A stretch of DNA of 64,000 nt from Pseudomonas sp. FP2196 (GTDB lineage: Bacteria > Pseudomonadota > Gammaproteobacteria > Pseudomonadales > Pseudomonadaceae), in NCBI RefSeq assembly GCF_030687715.1, contig NZ_CP117445.1, forward strand, positions 6,173,477 through 6,237,476, read 5' to 3'. Positions within the stretch are counted from its first letter, which is position 1, and each line of letters starts with the position of its first letter. The notes below the pieces were generated by a model that did no database searches, had not been told where the DNA came from, and worked only from the letters and a program-made list of their open reading frames with translations. A program made the position numbers and the translations under genes. Of this stretch, positions 16,713 through 25,799 are shown piece by piece.

Positions 16713-18670
16713 TGGGCAACTCCTGGTTGAGCGGTGGTACGCGCGGGCGTCGGGTCAGCCGGCAGCGTGAACGTGCGCAGGTCGATGGTCGGCGCGTTGC
16801 TGCTGCCGCCCAGGCGATGGTCGAGGATCAGCAATTTGGCTTTACTCAGGCCTTGGCTGAGCTGACTGAAGTATTGCTCCAGCACGAATGCCTGGCCGGC
16901 GCTGGCGTACGCTTTTTGTTCGGCACTGAATTTCAAGTCGGCGGCCTGTGCAGCTGCACCGATTTCGCGAGCGTTGGCGCTGGCCTGATCGCGAGCAAGG
17001 CTGGCTTGCAACTGCGCCTGATTGCTCGCTTCGGCAGCAGCACCGCGCTCGCGGGAGATCAACGCCTGCGCACCGATCTGCGCCGCTTGCACGCTGTGAT
17101 AGGCGTTCGCGGCGCCGGCCGGCGGGTGAATCGCCTCAACCACGGTGGCGAGAATCTCCACGCCACTGTCGAGTGTTTGCAGATCATTTTGCACCGCACG
17201 GCCGATCTCTTCCGCCAGCCCTACCCGGTCCGCACCAAGCAAACCGTCGAGGGTGCGTGAGGCGAAATCATGGACGAGAATCCGGCTGGCAGTGCTGCGG
17301 ATGAGCGTTGGCACATCGGCACTGTTGTAGGTTGCAGCCAGTGCTGCCTGATCGCTCAGACCGATGCGATAGACGAAGCGCACGTCCATGTTGACGATCT
17401 GAAAGCTCTGCTGCTCGCCCCGGCTGCTGGCGATCACCTGGGATTTATCGTTCACATGGCTGGCGTCCCACAAACGATTGGCCGTGATCGGTGCCGGGCC
17501 TTCGGCGGGATCGAGTTGCAGCGGCGCCGGGTTTTCGCCGACGCTGGTCGCCAGTTCATGGACCACGCCGTTTTCGACGCTCAACACTCGACCCAGTGGC
17601 CATGGCAAACCGGCGTGCAAACCGGGACCGAACACCTGCACCGGTTTGCCGAAACGTTCGTAGATGCCCCGGCCTTGCAGGGGAATTTCGTGGATACCGG
17701 TCAGCAACCAGCCGACCGCCGCGACCAGCGCCAACACCGGAAGAAACGCTCGGCGCATGTAACTGAAAGCCCAGATCTGGCGCAGATCGATGCCGAAGCG
17801 GTTGTGCAATTCGTGCTGCAAAGCGAGCAGTGGTTGAGGCGGCCACCGCAGCAGGTCGGCGACAAAACTGCGCGCCAGTAGCGTCGGTTCAAGTTGATCA
17901 CGGCGCGGGCTGAATATCGAAAGAACCGCACGCAATAGCAGCTCAATCGCGACCAATCCTGGCAAGATGCCGATCAGCACTGCAAGGCGAACCGGCCATA
18001 AGACGGTCTCGCTGGCGAACAACAAACACAGCGCCCCCAGCACCAGGCTGATGATCGCGACGCGCGACAGTTGTGCCAGCGAACCCGCTTCAGGCCATTG
18101 CGCCGGGGTTTGCTGAGCCCATTGCCGCTCCAGCACCAGCAAACCGAACGCCAGCAGCAACGCCAGAACTGCGCCGACCGTGGCAGACACACCGACAGCG
18201 GCGGGCAGCAAGGTCAGGTTCCACGCCTGCTCAATGCCAAGCACCACCAGCAAGGCCCAGCCGCCCAGCCACAACGTCGCCGCGCCGATCAGGCCAACCA
18301 GATGCAAGCCACGCCGACTCAAGCGATCCAGCAGCCGCTCATACCAGCCTTCCGGCGCCGGTTGTTCTTCGACTGCAAGCGGTGTCGATGCCAGCGGATT
18401 CATCACCCGCGCGCGCCATTGAGCCACCCACCAAGCCGATTGCAGACCTGCCACCAGAATAAGCAACGCCGCGCTCTGATTGATCAGCAGCGGCAGCCAC
18501 AACGATTGCGGCGCGAAGAGCCCGACAAAAAACGCCAGCACCCACCCTGCCCCGGCCAACCCTCCAAGGCCGATTGCCCATCGACGTAAACGTCGGCCCT
18601 GTGTGGCCGCCTGCTGAAAGCGCGGCAGTCCGGTCACTTGCGTGCCCTCAACCTCCAGATCGACCTGCAT
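16709..18670 (-). CDS. Polytopic SPFH-domain membrane protein, first gene of the hmtA-like operon
   Basis: 653 residues. About seven hydrophobic helices in the first 330 residues (for example WAIGLGGLAGAGWVLAFFVG) are followed by an SPFH domain (about 335-560, RGIYERFGKPVQVFGPGL) and an Ala/Gln-rich coiled coil. HflK proteins normally have one helix, so the multi-span N-terminus is unusual and may sit beside the transporter in the membrane (inference). ATG 18670 lies 35 bases from the Zur-like box. The stop overlaps the next start by ATGA. Confidence 0.85.
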   Translation of the reverse strand: MQVDLEVEGTQVTGLPRFQQAATQGRRLRRWAIGLGGLAGAGWVLAFFVGLFAPQSLWLPLLINQSAALLILVAGLQSAWWVAQWRARVMNPLASTPLAVEEQPAPEGWYERLLDRLSRRGLHLVGLIGAATLWLGGWALLVVLGIEQAWNLTLLPAAVGVSATVGAVLALLLAFGLLVLERQWAQQTPAQWPEAGSLAQLSRVAIISLVLGALCLLFASETVLWPVRLAVLIGILPGLVAIELLLRAVLSIFSPRRDQLEPTLLARSFVADLLRWPPQPLLALQHELHNRFGIDLRQIWAFSYMRRAFLPVLALVAAVGWLLTGIHEIPLQGRGIYERFGKPVQVFGPGLHAGLPWPLGRVLSVENGVVHELATSVGENPAPLQLDPAEGPAPITANRLWDASHVNDKSQVIASSRGEQQSFQIVNMDVRFVYRIGLSDQAALAATYNSADVPTLIRSTASRILVHDFASRTLDGLLGADRVGLAEEIGRAVQNDLQTLDSGVEILATVVEAIHPPAGAANAYHSVQAAQIGAQALISRERGAAAEASNQAQLQASLARDQASANAREIGAAAQAADLKFSAEQKAYASAGQAFVLEQYFSQLSQGLSKAKLLILDHRLGGSSNAPTIDLRTFTLPADPTPARTTAQPGVAH

Positions 18671-18704
18671 ATCACCCCAAAGCCTTCGGCTCTTTGCTCG
18701 TATC

Positions 18705-18717
18705 GTTACGATATAAC
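18705..18717. promoter_or_regulatory. Zur-like box upstream of the SPFH/P1B operon
   Basis: GTTACGATATAAC has a perfect right half (TATAAC) and two mismatches in the left half relative to GTTATANTATAAC. The outer CGTTA...TAACG forms a palindrome. It is centred about 41 bases upstream of the first gene of the operon, a suitable repressor position. It is weaker than the boxes at 2171 and 3883. The operon's metal content is the main reason to accept it. Confidence 0.6.
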
Positions 18718-18881
18718 GAAAATCGTGAAATATTCGTCCACAAATTGCGCTTATCTAAGAACGCCCAAGCTGTCGCTTGCCTGAAGCCTTGACCGAAATG
18801 CCCGGGAGCGCACATATTACGTTCGTAATTTTACTCAACAACTACCTTTAGCGATCCGCACCCCCAATCTGGAGTAAGCGC

Positions 18882-20282
18882 ATGAGCACCTATGACGTAG
18901 TGATTCTGGGCGGCGGCCCCGGTGGCTATAACGCGGCCATCCGCGCCGGCCAATTGGGCCTCAAGGCTGCCTGTGTCGAAGGTCGCGCGACCCTCGGCGG
19001 CACCTGCCTGAACGTCGGTTGCATGCCATCCAAAGCCTTGCTCCACGCCTCCGAGCTTTACGACGCGGCCATGGGTGCGGAATTCGCCAACCTCGGCATC
19101 GAGGTCCAACCGACGCTCAATCTCGCGCAGATGATGAAACAGAAAGACGAAAGCGTGACCGGCCTGACCAAAGGCATCGAGTTTCTGTTTCGCAAGAACA
19201 AGGTCGATTGGATCAAAGGCTGGGGCCACATCGACGGCCCGGGCAAGGTCACCGTGACAGGCGATCAGGGCAGCAAAATCGAGCTGACCGCCAAGGACAT
19301 CATCATTGCTACCGGTTCCGAGCCCACTCCCCTGCCCGGGGTCGACATCGACAACCAGCGCATTCTCGATTCGACCGGCGCGTTGTCTCTGAGCGAAGTG
19401 CCCAAGCATCTGGTGGTGATCGGCGCCGGCGTGATCGGCCTCGAATTGGGTTCAGTGTGGCGACGTCTCGGCGCGCAGGTCACTGTGGTCGAATACCTCG
19501 ACCGCATCTGCCCCGGCGTTGATGGCGAGGCCGGCAAAACCCTGCAGCGCTCGCTGAGCAAGCAAGGCATCGTCTTCAAATTGAGTTCGAAAGTCACCAG
19601 CGCCACCACTTCGGCCAACAGCGTACAACTCAGCGTCGAACCGGCCGCCGGCGGCACGGCTGAGTTACTGGAGGCCGATTACGTGCTGGTGGCCATCGGT
19701 CGCCGTCCTTACACCCAAGGCCTGGGTCTTGAGAACGTCGGCCTGAGCACCGACAAGCGCGGCATGCTCGCCAACCAACAACATCGCACAGAAGCCCCTG
19801 GGGTGTGGGTGGTCGGCGACGTAACTTCCGGCCCAATGCTCGCGCACAAGGCTGAAGACGAAGCCATGGCCTGTGTCGAGCAGATCCACGGCAAGGCTGG
19901 CGAGGTCAATTACGACCTGATCCCAAACGTGATCTACACCAAACCGGAGCTGGCCAGCGTTGGCAAAACCGAAGAACAGCTCAAGTCTGAAGGCCGCGCC
20001 TACAAGGTCGGCAAGTTTCCGTTCACCGCCAACAGCCGGGCGAAGATCAACCACGAGACAGAAGGTTTCGCCAAAGTCCTCGCTGATGAGCGCACGGATG
20101 AAGTGCTCGGCGTGCACCTGGTCGGCCCGAGCGTAAGCGAAATGATTGGCGAGTTTTGTGTGGCGATGGAATTCAGCGCTTCGGCCGAGGACATCGCCCT
20201 GACCTGTCACCCGCACCCGACTCGCTCCGAGGCGTTGCGCCAAGCGGCGATGAATGTGGAGGGGATGGCGACGCAGATGTAG
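18882..20282 (+). CDS. lpdA: Dihydrolipoyl dehydrogenase
   Basis: 466 residues, full length for the family. An FAD-binding Rossmann motif (VVILGGGPGGYNAA), the redox disulfide (GGTCLNVGCMPSKALL), an NAD-binding Rossmann (VVIGAGVIGLELGSVW) and the C-terminal dimer motif with the catalytic His-Glu (CHPHPTRSEAL) are all present. The enzyme reoxidises dihydrolipoamide of 2-oxoacid dehydrogenases or the glycine cleavage system with NAD+. It is a lone gene without E1/E2 neighbours, as with additional lpd copies in Pseudomonas. GGAG precedes the ATG at a good distance. Confidence 0.94.
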   Translation: MSTYDVVILGGGPGGYNAAIRAGQLGLKAACVEGRATLGGTCLNVGCMPSKALLHASELYDAAMGAEFANLGIEVQPTLNLAQMMKQKDESVTGLTKGIEFLFRKNKVDWIKGWGHIDGPGKVTVTGDQGSKIELTAKDIIIATGSEPTPLPGVDIDNQRILDSTGALSLSEVPKHLVVIGAGVIGLELGSVWRRLGAQVTVVEYLDRICPGVDGEAGKTLQRSLSKQGIVFKLSSKVTSATTSANSVQLSVEPAAGGTAELLEADYVLVAIGRRPYTQGLGLENVGLSTDKRGMLANQQHRTEAPGVWVVGDVTSGPMLAHKAEDEAMACVEQIHGKAGEVNYDLIPNVIYTKPELASVGKTEEQLKSEGRAYKVGKFPFTANSRAKINHETEGFAKVLADERTDEVLGVHLVGPSVSEMIGEFCVAMEFSASAEDIALTCHPHPTRSEALRQAAMNVEGMATQM

Positions 20283-20288
20283 AAGATC

Positions 20289-20362
20289 AAAAGATCGCAG
20301 CCTCCGGCAGCTCCTACCTGAAATGCGTACCCTGTAGGAGCTGCCGAAGGCTGCGATCTTTT
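20289..20362. repeat. REP inverted repeat after lpd
   Basis: Arms 20289-20317 and 20334-20362 (29 bases) pair with one mismatch around a 16-base loop. The repeat unit reads GTAGGAGCTGCCGAAGGC, a REP family common in P. fluorescens. Twenty-two bases are shared exactly with the hairpin after glmU (45889-45910). It lies between converging lpd and Lrp-type genes and can end both transcripts. Confidence 0.9.
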
Positions 20363-20368
20363 CGGTTT

Positions 20369-20842
20369 TCAGGACGGAAGATGCCCCAACGGCAACGCCC
20401 CCGGCGTCTTCACCGTGTGAATCGCAAAGTTGCTGCGGATATCACTCACCCCCGGCAACTTCAGCAGGCAACCGCTAAGAAAGCGGTCATACGCGCGCAG
20501 ATCCGGTACCACCACTTGCAGCAGAAAGTCCGATTCCCCCGATACCAGAAACGCTGAAATCACCTCCGGCAGCGCAGTGACCGCTGCGTAAAACGCTTCG
20601 GCCTGTTCATCGTTGTGGCGCTCGACCTTGACCCCGACAAACACCGTCAGCCCCAACCCCACTTCATCGCGATCCAGATTGGCCTGATAACCGCGAATCA
20701 CCCCGGCCTCCTCCAGCATCCGCACCCGCCGCAAACACGGCGACGCCGACAGGCCGATCTCGTCCGCCAGCTCGACGTTGCTCAAGCGACCGTCCCGTTG
20801 CAGGGCGGCGAGAATCTTGCGGTCGAAGGCGTCGAGTTTCAT
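20369..20842 (-). CDS. Lrp/AsnC family transcriptional regulator
   Basis: 157 residues from ATG 20842 (MKLDAFDRKIL); a frame to 20872 adds ten atypical residues. An N-terminal winged HTH (LSNVELADEIGLSASPCLRRVRMLEEAGVI) is followed by an AsnC ligand-binding domain (VFVGVKVERH...GESDFLLQVVV). It is divergent from a LysE-type exporter, the usual arrangement for amino-acid-sensing control of that exporter. The 144-base gap presumably holds its operator; no clear palindrome stands out. Confidence 0.93.
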   Translation of the reverse strand: MKLDAFDRKILAALQRDGRLSNVELADEIGLSASPCLRRVRMLEEAGVIRGYQANLDRDEVGLGLTVFVGVKVERHNDEQAEAFYAAVTALPEVISAFLVSGESDFLLQVVVPDLRAYDRFLSGCLLKLPGVSDIRSNFAIHTVKTPGALPLGHLPS

Positions 20843-20986
20843 AGTTGGCAGATCCTGATAGCAAAAGCGCAAAAAGAAAGCAGGTTATGCCAATACCAAG
20901 GCATTTTGAAGCGGACTACGCAAGCACCTGCCCCACCCTTCGACCCTAGACTGGCGTCACCGAATCGACAACGAAAGGGGTATGAC

Positions 20987-21616
20987 GTGGCAAGTCTCTG
21001 GCTGTTTTTCCTGGCATTGACCGTGGTGTTTCTGTTGCCCGGCCCGGACATGATCCTGCTGCTGCAAACCGGCGCCCGACAAGGTCGCGGAGCGGCGCTG
21101 GCCACTGTAATAGGCCTGGCGATTGCCCGCGCGTGTCATGTGGTGTTGGCGGCGTTGGGGCTGGCGGCGCTGTTCAAGGCGGCACCGTGGACGTTCGAAG
21201 TGGTGCGCCTCGCCGGGGCGGCGTATCTGCTGTGGATCGGCATTCAATGCCTGCGCAGCACCCTGGTGCCGAACCTGAATGCTGGCGACGTGGCCGAGAC
21301 TCACGGGCGATGGCGCGAAGCGATCCGCCGTGGCTTGCTGACCAATCTGCTCAACCCCAAGGCGTTGTTGTTCTGCTCGGTGCTACTGCCGCAATTTATC
21401 GTCGCCAACGGCGCACCGGTGCTGAGCCAGTTCGCCCTGCTCGGCACATTGCTGGTCGGTGTCGGCCTGCTGTTCGACAGCGCTTACGCCCTGACCGGCG
21501 CCGCGCTGGGCCGTTGGCTGCAACACAGTCCAACGGCCCAGCGGATTCAACAATGGCTGTTCGGCAGCCTGTTGATCGGCTTCGCGGTGCGCCTGACTTT
21601 TGTCCAGCAGGCTTAA
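20987..21616 (+). CDS. LysE/RhtB family amino acid exporter
   Basis: 209 residues from GTG 20987, supported by GAAAGGGG six bases upstream and by the family N-terminus (LWLFFLALTVVFLLPGPDMILLL). The frame stays open further upstream but crosses the divergent regulator. About six membrane helices are seen. The family exports amino acids or homoserine lactones; the substrate cannot be told here. Its TAA shares the bases TTAA with the converging stop of the next gene. Confidence 0.92.
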   Translation: MASLWLFFLALTVVFLLPGPDMILLLQTGARQGRGAALATVIGLAIARACHVVLAALGLAALFKAAPWTFEVVRLAGAAYLLWIGIQCLRSTLVPNLNAGDVAETHGRWREAIRRGLLTNLLNPKALLFCSVLLPQFIVANGAPVLSQFALLGTLLVGVGLLFDSAYALTGAALGRWLQHSPTAQRIQQWLFGSLLIGFAVRLTFVQQA

Positions 21617-23751
21617 CCCTTGCGAGCCTTGCGCTGGCGACGAGTGATCAGCAACAACGCCGCGCCGACCACCAGCACTATTGCGCCGATCTGCACCGGC
21701 CGCTTGTACGGTCGCAGGCTCGCGCGGACAGCGTCGGTGACTTGGGTGACGTAGCGTTTGTCGGCGTTTTCGAAGTCCGGGTACGGGCACTGGTTGCCGA
21801 AATCCACTGCCCACGGCACGTAAGCGCCTTCCTTCACGTACCGCTGATACAACGCGCTCTGATCTTCCAGGCTGCTGTTCCAACCAGCGGCCGAACACAG
21901 CACGGCGGCAAACGCCTGACTAGAGTGCGGCAAGTTGTCGGCGGCGCGATTGGCCAGGGCAGTGGCGACAAAACGGTAGTGATAACGCTGGTCGGGCTGC
22001 GCTTGACTGGCTTTCTGTCGTTGTACTTCGGCTTCGGATACCAGCGGGCCGATTTTCAGCTCGGTGGTTTCCAGGCTGTAATGACCGCCGAACGTCGCGT
22101 AATCCGGGGCCATCTCGTAACCGAGGATGTCCATGCCCCACTCGCGTGCCGTCCACGCCGCGTTGTACAACGCACTGGCGCGTTTGGTCGGCCACCACGC
22201 GGCATCGGCTTTCAGTCTTTGCTCGCCGTAGAGTCGGGCCTTGTTCTGCAGATCCGCATTGTCGAAATAGCCGACGGCCTCTTCGTAATGCCCCTCACGC
22301 AGCAAACGCCGCCCGAGCAGATTGCGCAGGCTGGCGGCAACGGGCAGCGGCACGTAATTGTCACGCTGCTCTTGAGTCAGCGCCGGCGGTGCCGGCACGT
22401 TGGCGTCCACATACTGCTTTAGTTCGTTGACGGTCAGCACGCGCTCGGCGACGGTTGCGGCATCGAACCAATAGAGGCTGTTGCTGCGATACAACTGCAC
22501 GAACGCTTGCAGGTACTCACCGCGTTGCAATGCCAGAATCGCGCTCTCACCTTCGACCCGGCATTTGGGCTGAACCGTTTCCAATGCCCAGTCCGGCGTG
22601 CGCCGATAACCCCAGTCTTCGTTCTGCGGGAAAGCCTGTGCGGCTTTGGCGTAGGCGGCTGCCGCCGCATTCTTGTCACCGTCGCGTACTGCCAGTTTCG
22701 CTCGTAGCCACCAGGCGAGACCACCGTCGCCAGCGTGTTCGAGGAATGCTGTGGCGCTTGAGTAATCGCCCTGTTGATAACTCACCGCGGCCAGACGATC
22801 AGCATTGTCGAAGGTGCCACGGGTGCTGCTTTGCAGAAGCTTGACCAGTTTTTTCTCATTCGGTGGTTCGTCGCCGAACGACCAGCCGAGGCGGCTGATC
22901 AACGAGGCGGTAATCAGTTTCTGCACACCTTCGTGTTGCATCAGCTCGGCCAGCTCCGGCTCGGGCATTTCAGCCAACTCGTTCGCCAGTTGTTTCAACG
23001 AGGTGTAGCCAACCGGTGAGCCGTGCGCGCTCTGCGCCGCATAAAGATCGATCGCATCGTCCCAGCCACCGGCCATACGTGACGCTCGCGCCTCTTCCCC
23101 GAGACTGGCGACACCCAGCCCCAGCGGATCGCTGAAACCGTCAATGCTCAGTTGCCGGGCCTGACGGAACGCCGAGATCGCTTGCTCCAGCGGATCGAGC
23201 ATGTCATCGGCCTCGGCGCTCATGGCGAACAGCGCACGCCCCTCGGAATAAGCCGCCCACGTGCTGCGCAACGGACGCTGATCCGCCGGCAGCGCCAGCA
23301 ATTGGCGGAAATAATCGACCGCCATTTGATGCTCGCCGACATGGAACGCCACCGCACCCGCCACATACAGACGGATTTCCGCCGGCAGACTGCTGCCCTG
23401 CGCGTAGGCTTCACGGGCATCGGTAAGCGTGCGCAGACGCGTGACCAGTGCTTGCTGTTCCTCGGTCAGGCCGGCGGCCTCAACCTTGTTGCGCTCATCG
23501 GCAGGCTCGGTCGGCTCGGCGTAGAGACTGTTCGGGTTGTCGGCGGCAGGTGTAAGGTTTTTCAGACCGGCGATCGCTTTGCCCAAACGGCTGACTTCGA
23601 AGTTGAAGTTGCCCTCGGGCAAATCAGCCAGCGTCTGCGCGCGATCATCAAGCAAACGGTTCGGGAAGTCCGGGCCGCACGCCAAGGCCGAGCCCAGCGG
23701 CAGACAGAGGCTCAGGCAGAGCAGATGGCGGGGCCAGTTACGGGTCAACAT
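21613..23751 (-). CDS. Large envelope protein of unknown function with C-terminal membrane anchor
   Basis: 712 residues from ATG 23751, which has an excellent AAGGAGG upstream; the 68 further residues of the open frame lie in the preceding gene and are not conserved-looking. An N-terminal signal ends in SALACG, a possible lipobox. The body is alpha-helical and Ala-rich, reminiscent of TPR-like repeats (AYAKAAQAF, AVGYFDNAD). A single C-terminal helix (VQIGAIVLVVGAALLLI) is followed by a basic tail. I cannot name the family. It overlaps the upstream DUF3142 gene by 14 bases, so the two are co-translated partners. Confidence 0.8.
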   Translation of the reverse strand: MLTRNWPRHLLCLSLCLPLGSALACGPDFPNRLLDDRAQTLADLPEGNFNFEVSRLGKAIAGLKNLTPAADNPNSLYAEPTEPADERNKVEAAGLTEEQQALVTRLRTLTDAREAYAQGSSLPAEIRLYVAGAVAFHVGEHQMAVDYFRQLLALPADQRPLRSTWAAYSEGRALFAMSAEADDMLDPLEQAISAFRQARQLSIDGFSDPLGLGVASLGEEARASRMAGGWDDAIDLYAAQSAHGSPVGYTSLKQLANELAEMPEPELAELMQHEGVQKLITASLISRLGWSFGDEPPNEKKLVKLLQSSTRGTFDNADRLAAVSYQQGDYSSATAFLEHAGDGGLAWWLRAKLAVRDGDKNAAAAAYAKAAQAFPQNEDWGYRRTPDWALETVQPKCRVEGESAILALQRGEYLQAFVQLYRSNSLYWFDAATVAERVLTVNELKQYVDANVPAPPALTQEQRDNYVPLPVAASLRNLLGRRLLREGHYEEAVGYFDNADLQNKARLYGEQRLKADAAWWPTKRASALYNAAWTAREWGMDILGYEMAPDYATFGGHYSLETTELKIGPLVSEAEVQRQKASQAQPDQRYHYRFVATALANRAADNLPHSSQAFAAVLCSAAGWNSSLEDQSALYQRYVKEGAYVPWAVDFGNQCPYPDFENADKRYVTQVTDAVRASLRPYKRPVQIGAIVLVVGAALLLITRRQRKARKG

Positions 23752-24922
23752 GCGAACCTCCTTGATCAATAAATGCACAGCGCGCCCAACCGATGGCGCG
23801 CTGCCCGTCCGCCGGCAACCGGCCGTCGCGAAGGCGGGTGAAGGTAAGCAGATCCGGGCTTTGTTGCAACGAATAACCGGCGAGCGCATCGGAGCCTTCA
23901 CAACCCCGGGCCTGCAAAGTGATCCGTGCGGGCCAAGCGCTGTCGAGGTTGCCACGGTTGTTCAGGGTGATGTCGTAGAGGCCGCTCTGCTCACGCAACG
24001 TAAGACCGAGCTGGCTGCTTAACGCATCGCCCCGGGCAACGGCGCGCAGCGTGGTCAGGCTCCAGGCGCGGCGGTCGTTGACCAGCGGCAGGCGAAACCA
24101 GATCAGCCCGGCCAGATGCTTTGGCGGATTTTCACGCAGTGCTTTGCCGAGTCGGCTCAGTTGCAGTGGAACGGCGAGCAGTTCACGGCGCTGCCCGCCA
24201 CGCTCAAGCGGCACTTCACTTTCCACCACCGGCGCGCCGTCGACATCCGGCAACAGCGCCACACCGTAAGCGGGCAACGCCAGATAAAACGGTTTATCGG
24301 TGATTTCCCCCCAGGCCTCGGCCCAACGCCGCGCCTGCTCAGCGTCGAACAAACCGCGGCGCGGGTCACTGACGGCATGCACTTGCAGCACGCTGCTGTC
24401 GACTGTCGCCAGCAAGTTCGGCAATTGCGCACTGTCGAGCCAGGCCGGCAGCGCGGTGATGCTCAGAGGCAACGATTGCGGGAGTGCCGAGCGTAGATGA
24501 GTGAGGAATTCTGCATAGGCCGGCAGCCGCGCATTGCCGGCATCGTGGTCGATCTCCACGCCACTCAGGGTCAGGCCCTGCGCCTGCCAGTCACTGATGA
24601 CCTGAAGGATCTGCGCCGTGACCTGCTGCTGATCCAGCGCCTTGAGTTGGCCGTCGAGACGAATCACCGCAATCAGTGGGCGGCCATCGCTTTTCAGCAA
24701 CGGCGGGGCGATACGCGCGCGGCTCCATCCGGCATTCGGGAATGCCTGCAACGCCAGCACCCGCAAGGTGGAAAAATCACGTTGGCTATCGCGCAATGCC
24801 GCCTCATGGGCCGACGTCCACTGGCGTTGCCAGACGTAGAGTTGCTGATCGAGTGGCGCTGCGCTCTGCTGTTCACAGGCAGACAGCATGAGCAAAGCCA
24901 ACAGACCGACGATAAAGCGCAT
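23738..24922 (-). CDS. DUF3142 family lipoprotein
   Basis: 394 residues from ATG 24922 (MRFIVGLLALLMLSACEQ), a lipoprotein signal with lipobox LSAC. The mature part starts with QLYVWQRQW and contains LSGVEIDHDAGNARLPAYAEFL, which resembles a TIM-barrel glycoside-hydrolase-like core as suggested for DUF3142. An upstream start at 24955 would add residues before the signal and is rejected. It overlaps the large envelope protein gene, suggesting a joint envelope role. Activity is unknown. Confidence 0.85.
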   Translation of the reverse strand: MRFIVGLLALLMLSACEQQSAAPLDQQLYVWQRQWTSAHEAALRDSQRDFSTLRVLALQAFPNAGWSRARIAPPLLKSDGRPLIAVIRLDGQLKALDQQQVTAQILQVISDWQAQGLTLSGVEIDHDAGNARLPAYAEFLTHLRSALPQSLPLSITALPAWLDSAQLPNLLATVDSSVLQVHAVSDPRRGLFDAEQARRWAEAWGEITDKPFYLALPAYGVALLPDVDGAPVVESEVPLERGGQRRELLAVPLQLSRLGKALRENPPKHLAGLIWFRLPLVNDRRAWSLTTLRAVARGDALSSQLGLTLREQSGLYDITLNNRGNLDSAWPARITLQARGCEGSDALAGYSLQQSPDLLTFTRLRDGRLPADGQRAIGWARCAFIDQGGSHVDP

Positions 24923-24983
24923 ACCTTGCAAACCCCTGACAGCACAGGGCTGCAAGGTTACACAAAACTCAGTTGCAAAAGCT

Positions 24984-25799
24984 TCAAGGCTTGCGGGCGA
25001 TGATCACCTGACTTTTCGCCACGACCGCATCCAGCGCCTGCTTGATCTGCGCCCCGCGTGGCGAGTCCAGCACCGCTTGCCAGGTGTCGGCCCAATGATT
25101 GAGCAGTGGATGATCAGGGTTACTGAAATCGACCTTGGCTTCCCAGAACAACAACATCCACATCGACCAGTAAAAGCCGTACTGGCTGTGGCTGATGATC
25201 TCAAGGCCGGCCTCACTGACCATGGACTTGAACTGCTCTTCGCTGATGATCCGGATGTGGTTGGGTTTCTGAAAATACTCCGGCGCCGCGATGTCTTTTT
25301 GCAGGTCTTCGGAGCTGGGGTGCGGCACGCTCAACAGGTACAACGCGCCTGGCTTGCCGACGCGCACCAGCTCGGCGAGAAACTGCGCCGGGTCGTCGAC
25401 GTGTTCAATGACTTCGGTGGACACCACGCGGGTCGCTGTCGCGTCGGCAATCGGCAACGGATTGCAATCGGTGACATGGCATTCGATATCGCGCGCCGGG
25501 GTGTCGCTCAGTCGCTGACGCGTCGCCTCGACCTTGGCGCCGTCGATGTCGGCAATGATGATCTTCGCCCCACGCATACCGCAGAAATGCACGTTGCCAC
25601 CATCACCGCAGCCGACATCCAGGAGCGTGTCGTCAGCACTCACGGGAAAGCCTGTGAACAGCTCGCCGGTTGCCTGGTTGAACCAGCCGCTGAGCATCGC
25701 GTCGTGCAGGCCGAGCATGTACGGATCAGTCTTCTCGGCGACCGCAACGGAAGGCTGTGCAGACGTCGCCGCCGTGAGTTTCTTCAAAAGGCTCAGCAT
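24984..25799 (-). CDS. SAM-dependent methyltransferase of the LPS locus
   Basis: 271 residues. Class I methyltransferase motifs are clear: motif I LLDVGCGDGGNVHF, acidic IIADIDG, motif II VVSTEVIEHVDDP and LYLLSVPHP. It ends a four-gene minus-strand set (two glycosyltransferases, acyltransferase, methyltransferase) divergent from the A-band LPS genes. In P. aeruginosa a similar set beside rmd (PA5455-PA5459) affects the common polysaccharide, which carries methylated rhamnose; this enzyme may add such a methyl (inference). The start overlaps the acyltransferase stop by 7 bases. Confidence 0.88.
   Translation of the reverse strand: MLSLLKKLTAATSAQPSVAVAEKTDPYMLGLHDAMLSGWFNQATGELFTGFPVSADDTLLDVGCGDGGNVHFCGMRGAKIIIADIDGAKVEATRQRLSDTPARDIECHVTDCNPLPIADATATRVVSTEVIEHVDDPAQFLAELVRVGKPGALYLLSVPHPSSEDLQKDIAAPEYFQKPNHIRIISEEQFKSMVSEAGLEIISHSQYGFYWSMWMLLFWEAKVDFSNPDHPLLNHWADTWQAVLDSPRGAQIKQALDAVVAKSQVIIARKP

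Noticed and set aside
21133..22422. A 429-residue plus-strand open frame running through the exporter and into the opposing gene
   Set aside because: Out of frame with the LysE gene and antisense to the 712-residue protein; amino-acid composition is not protein-like.
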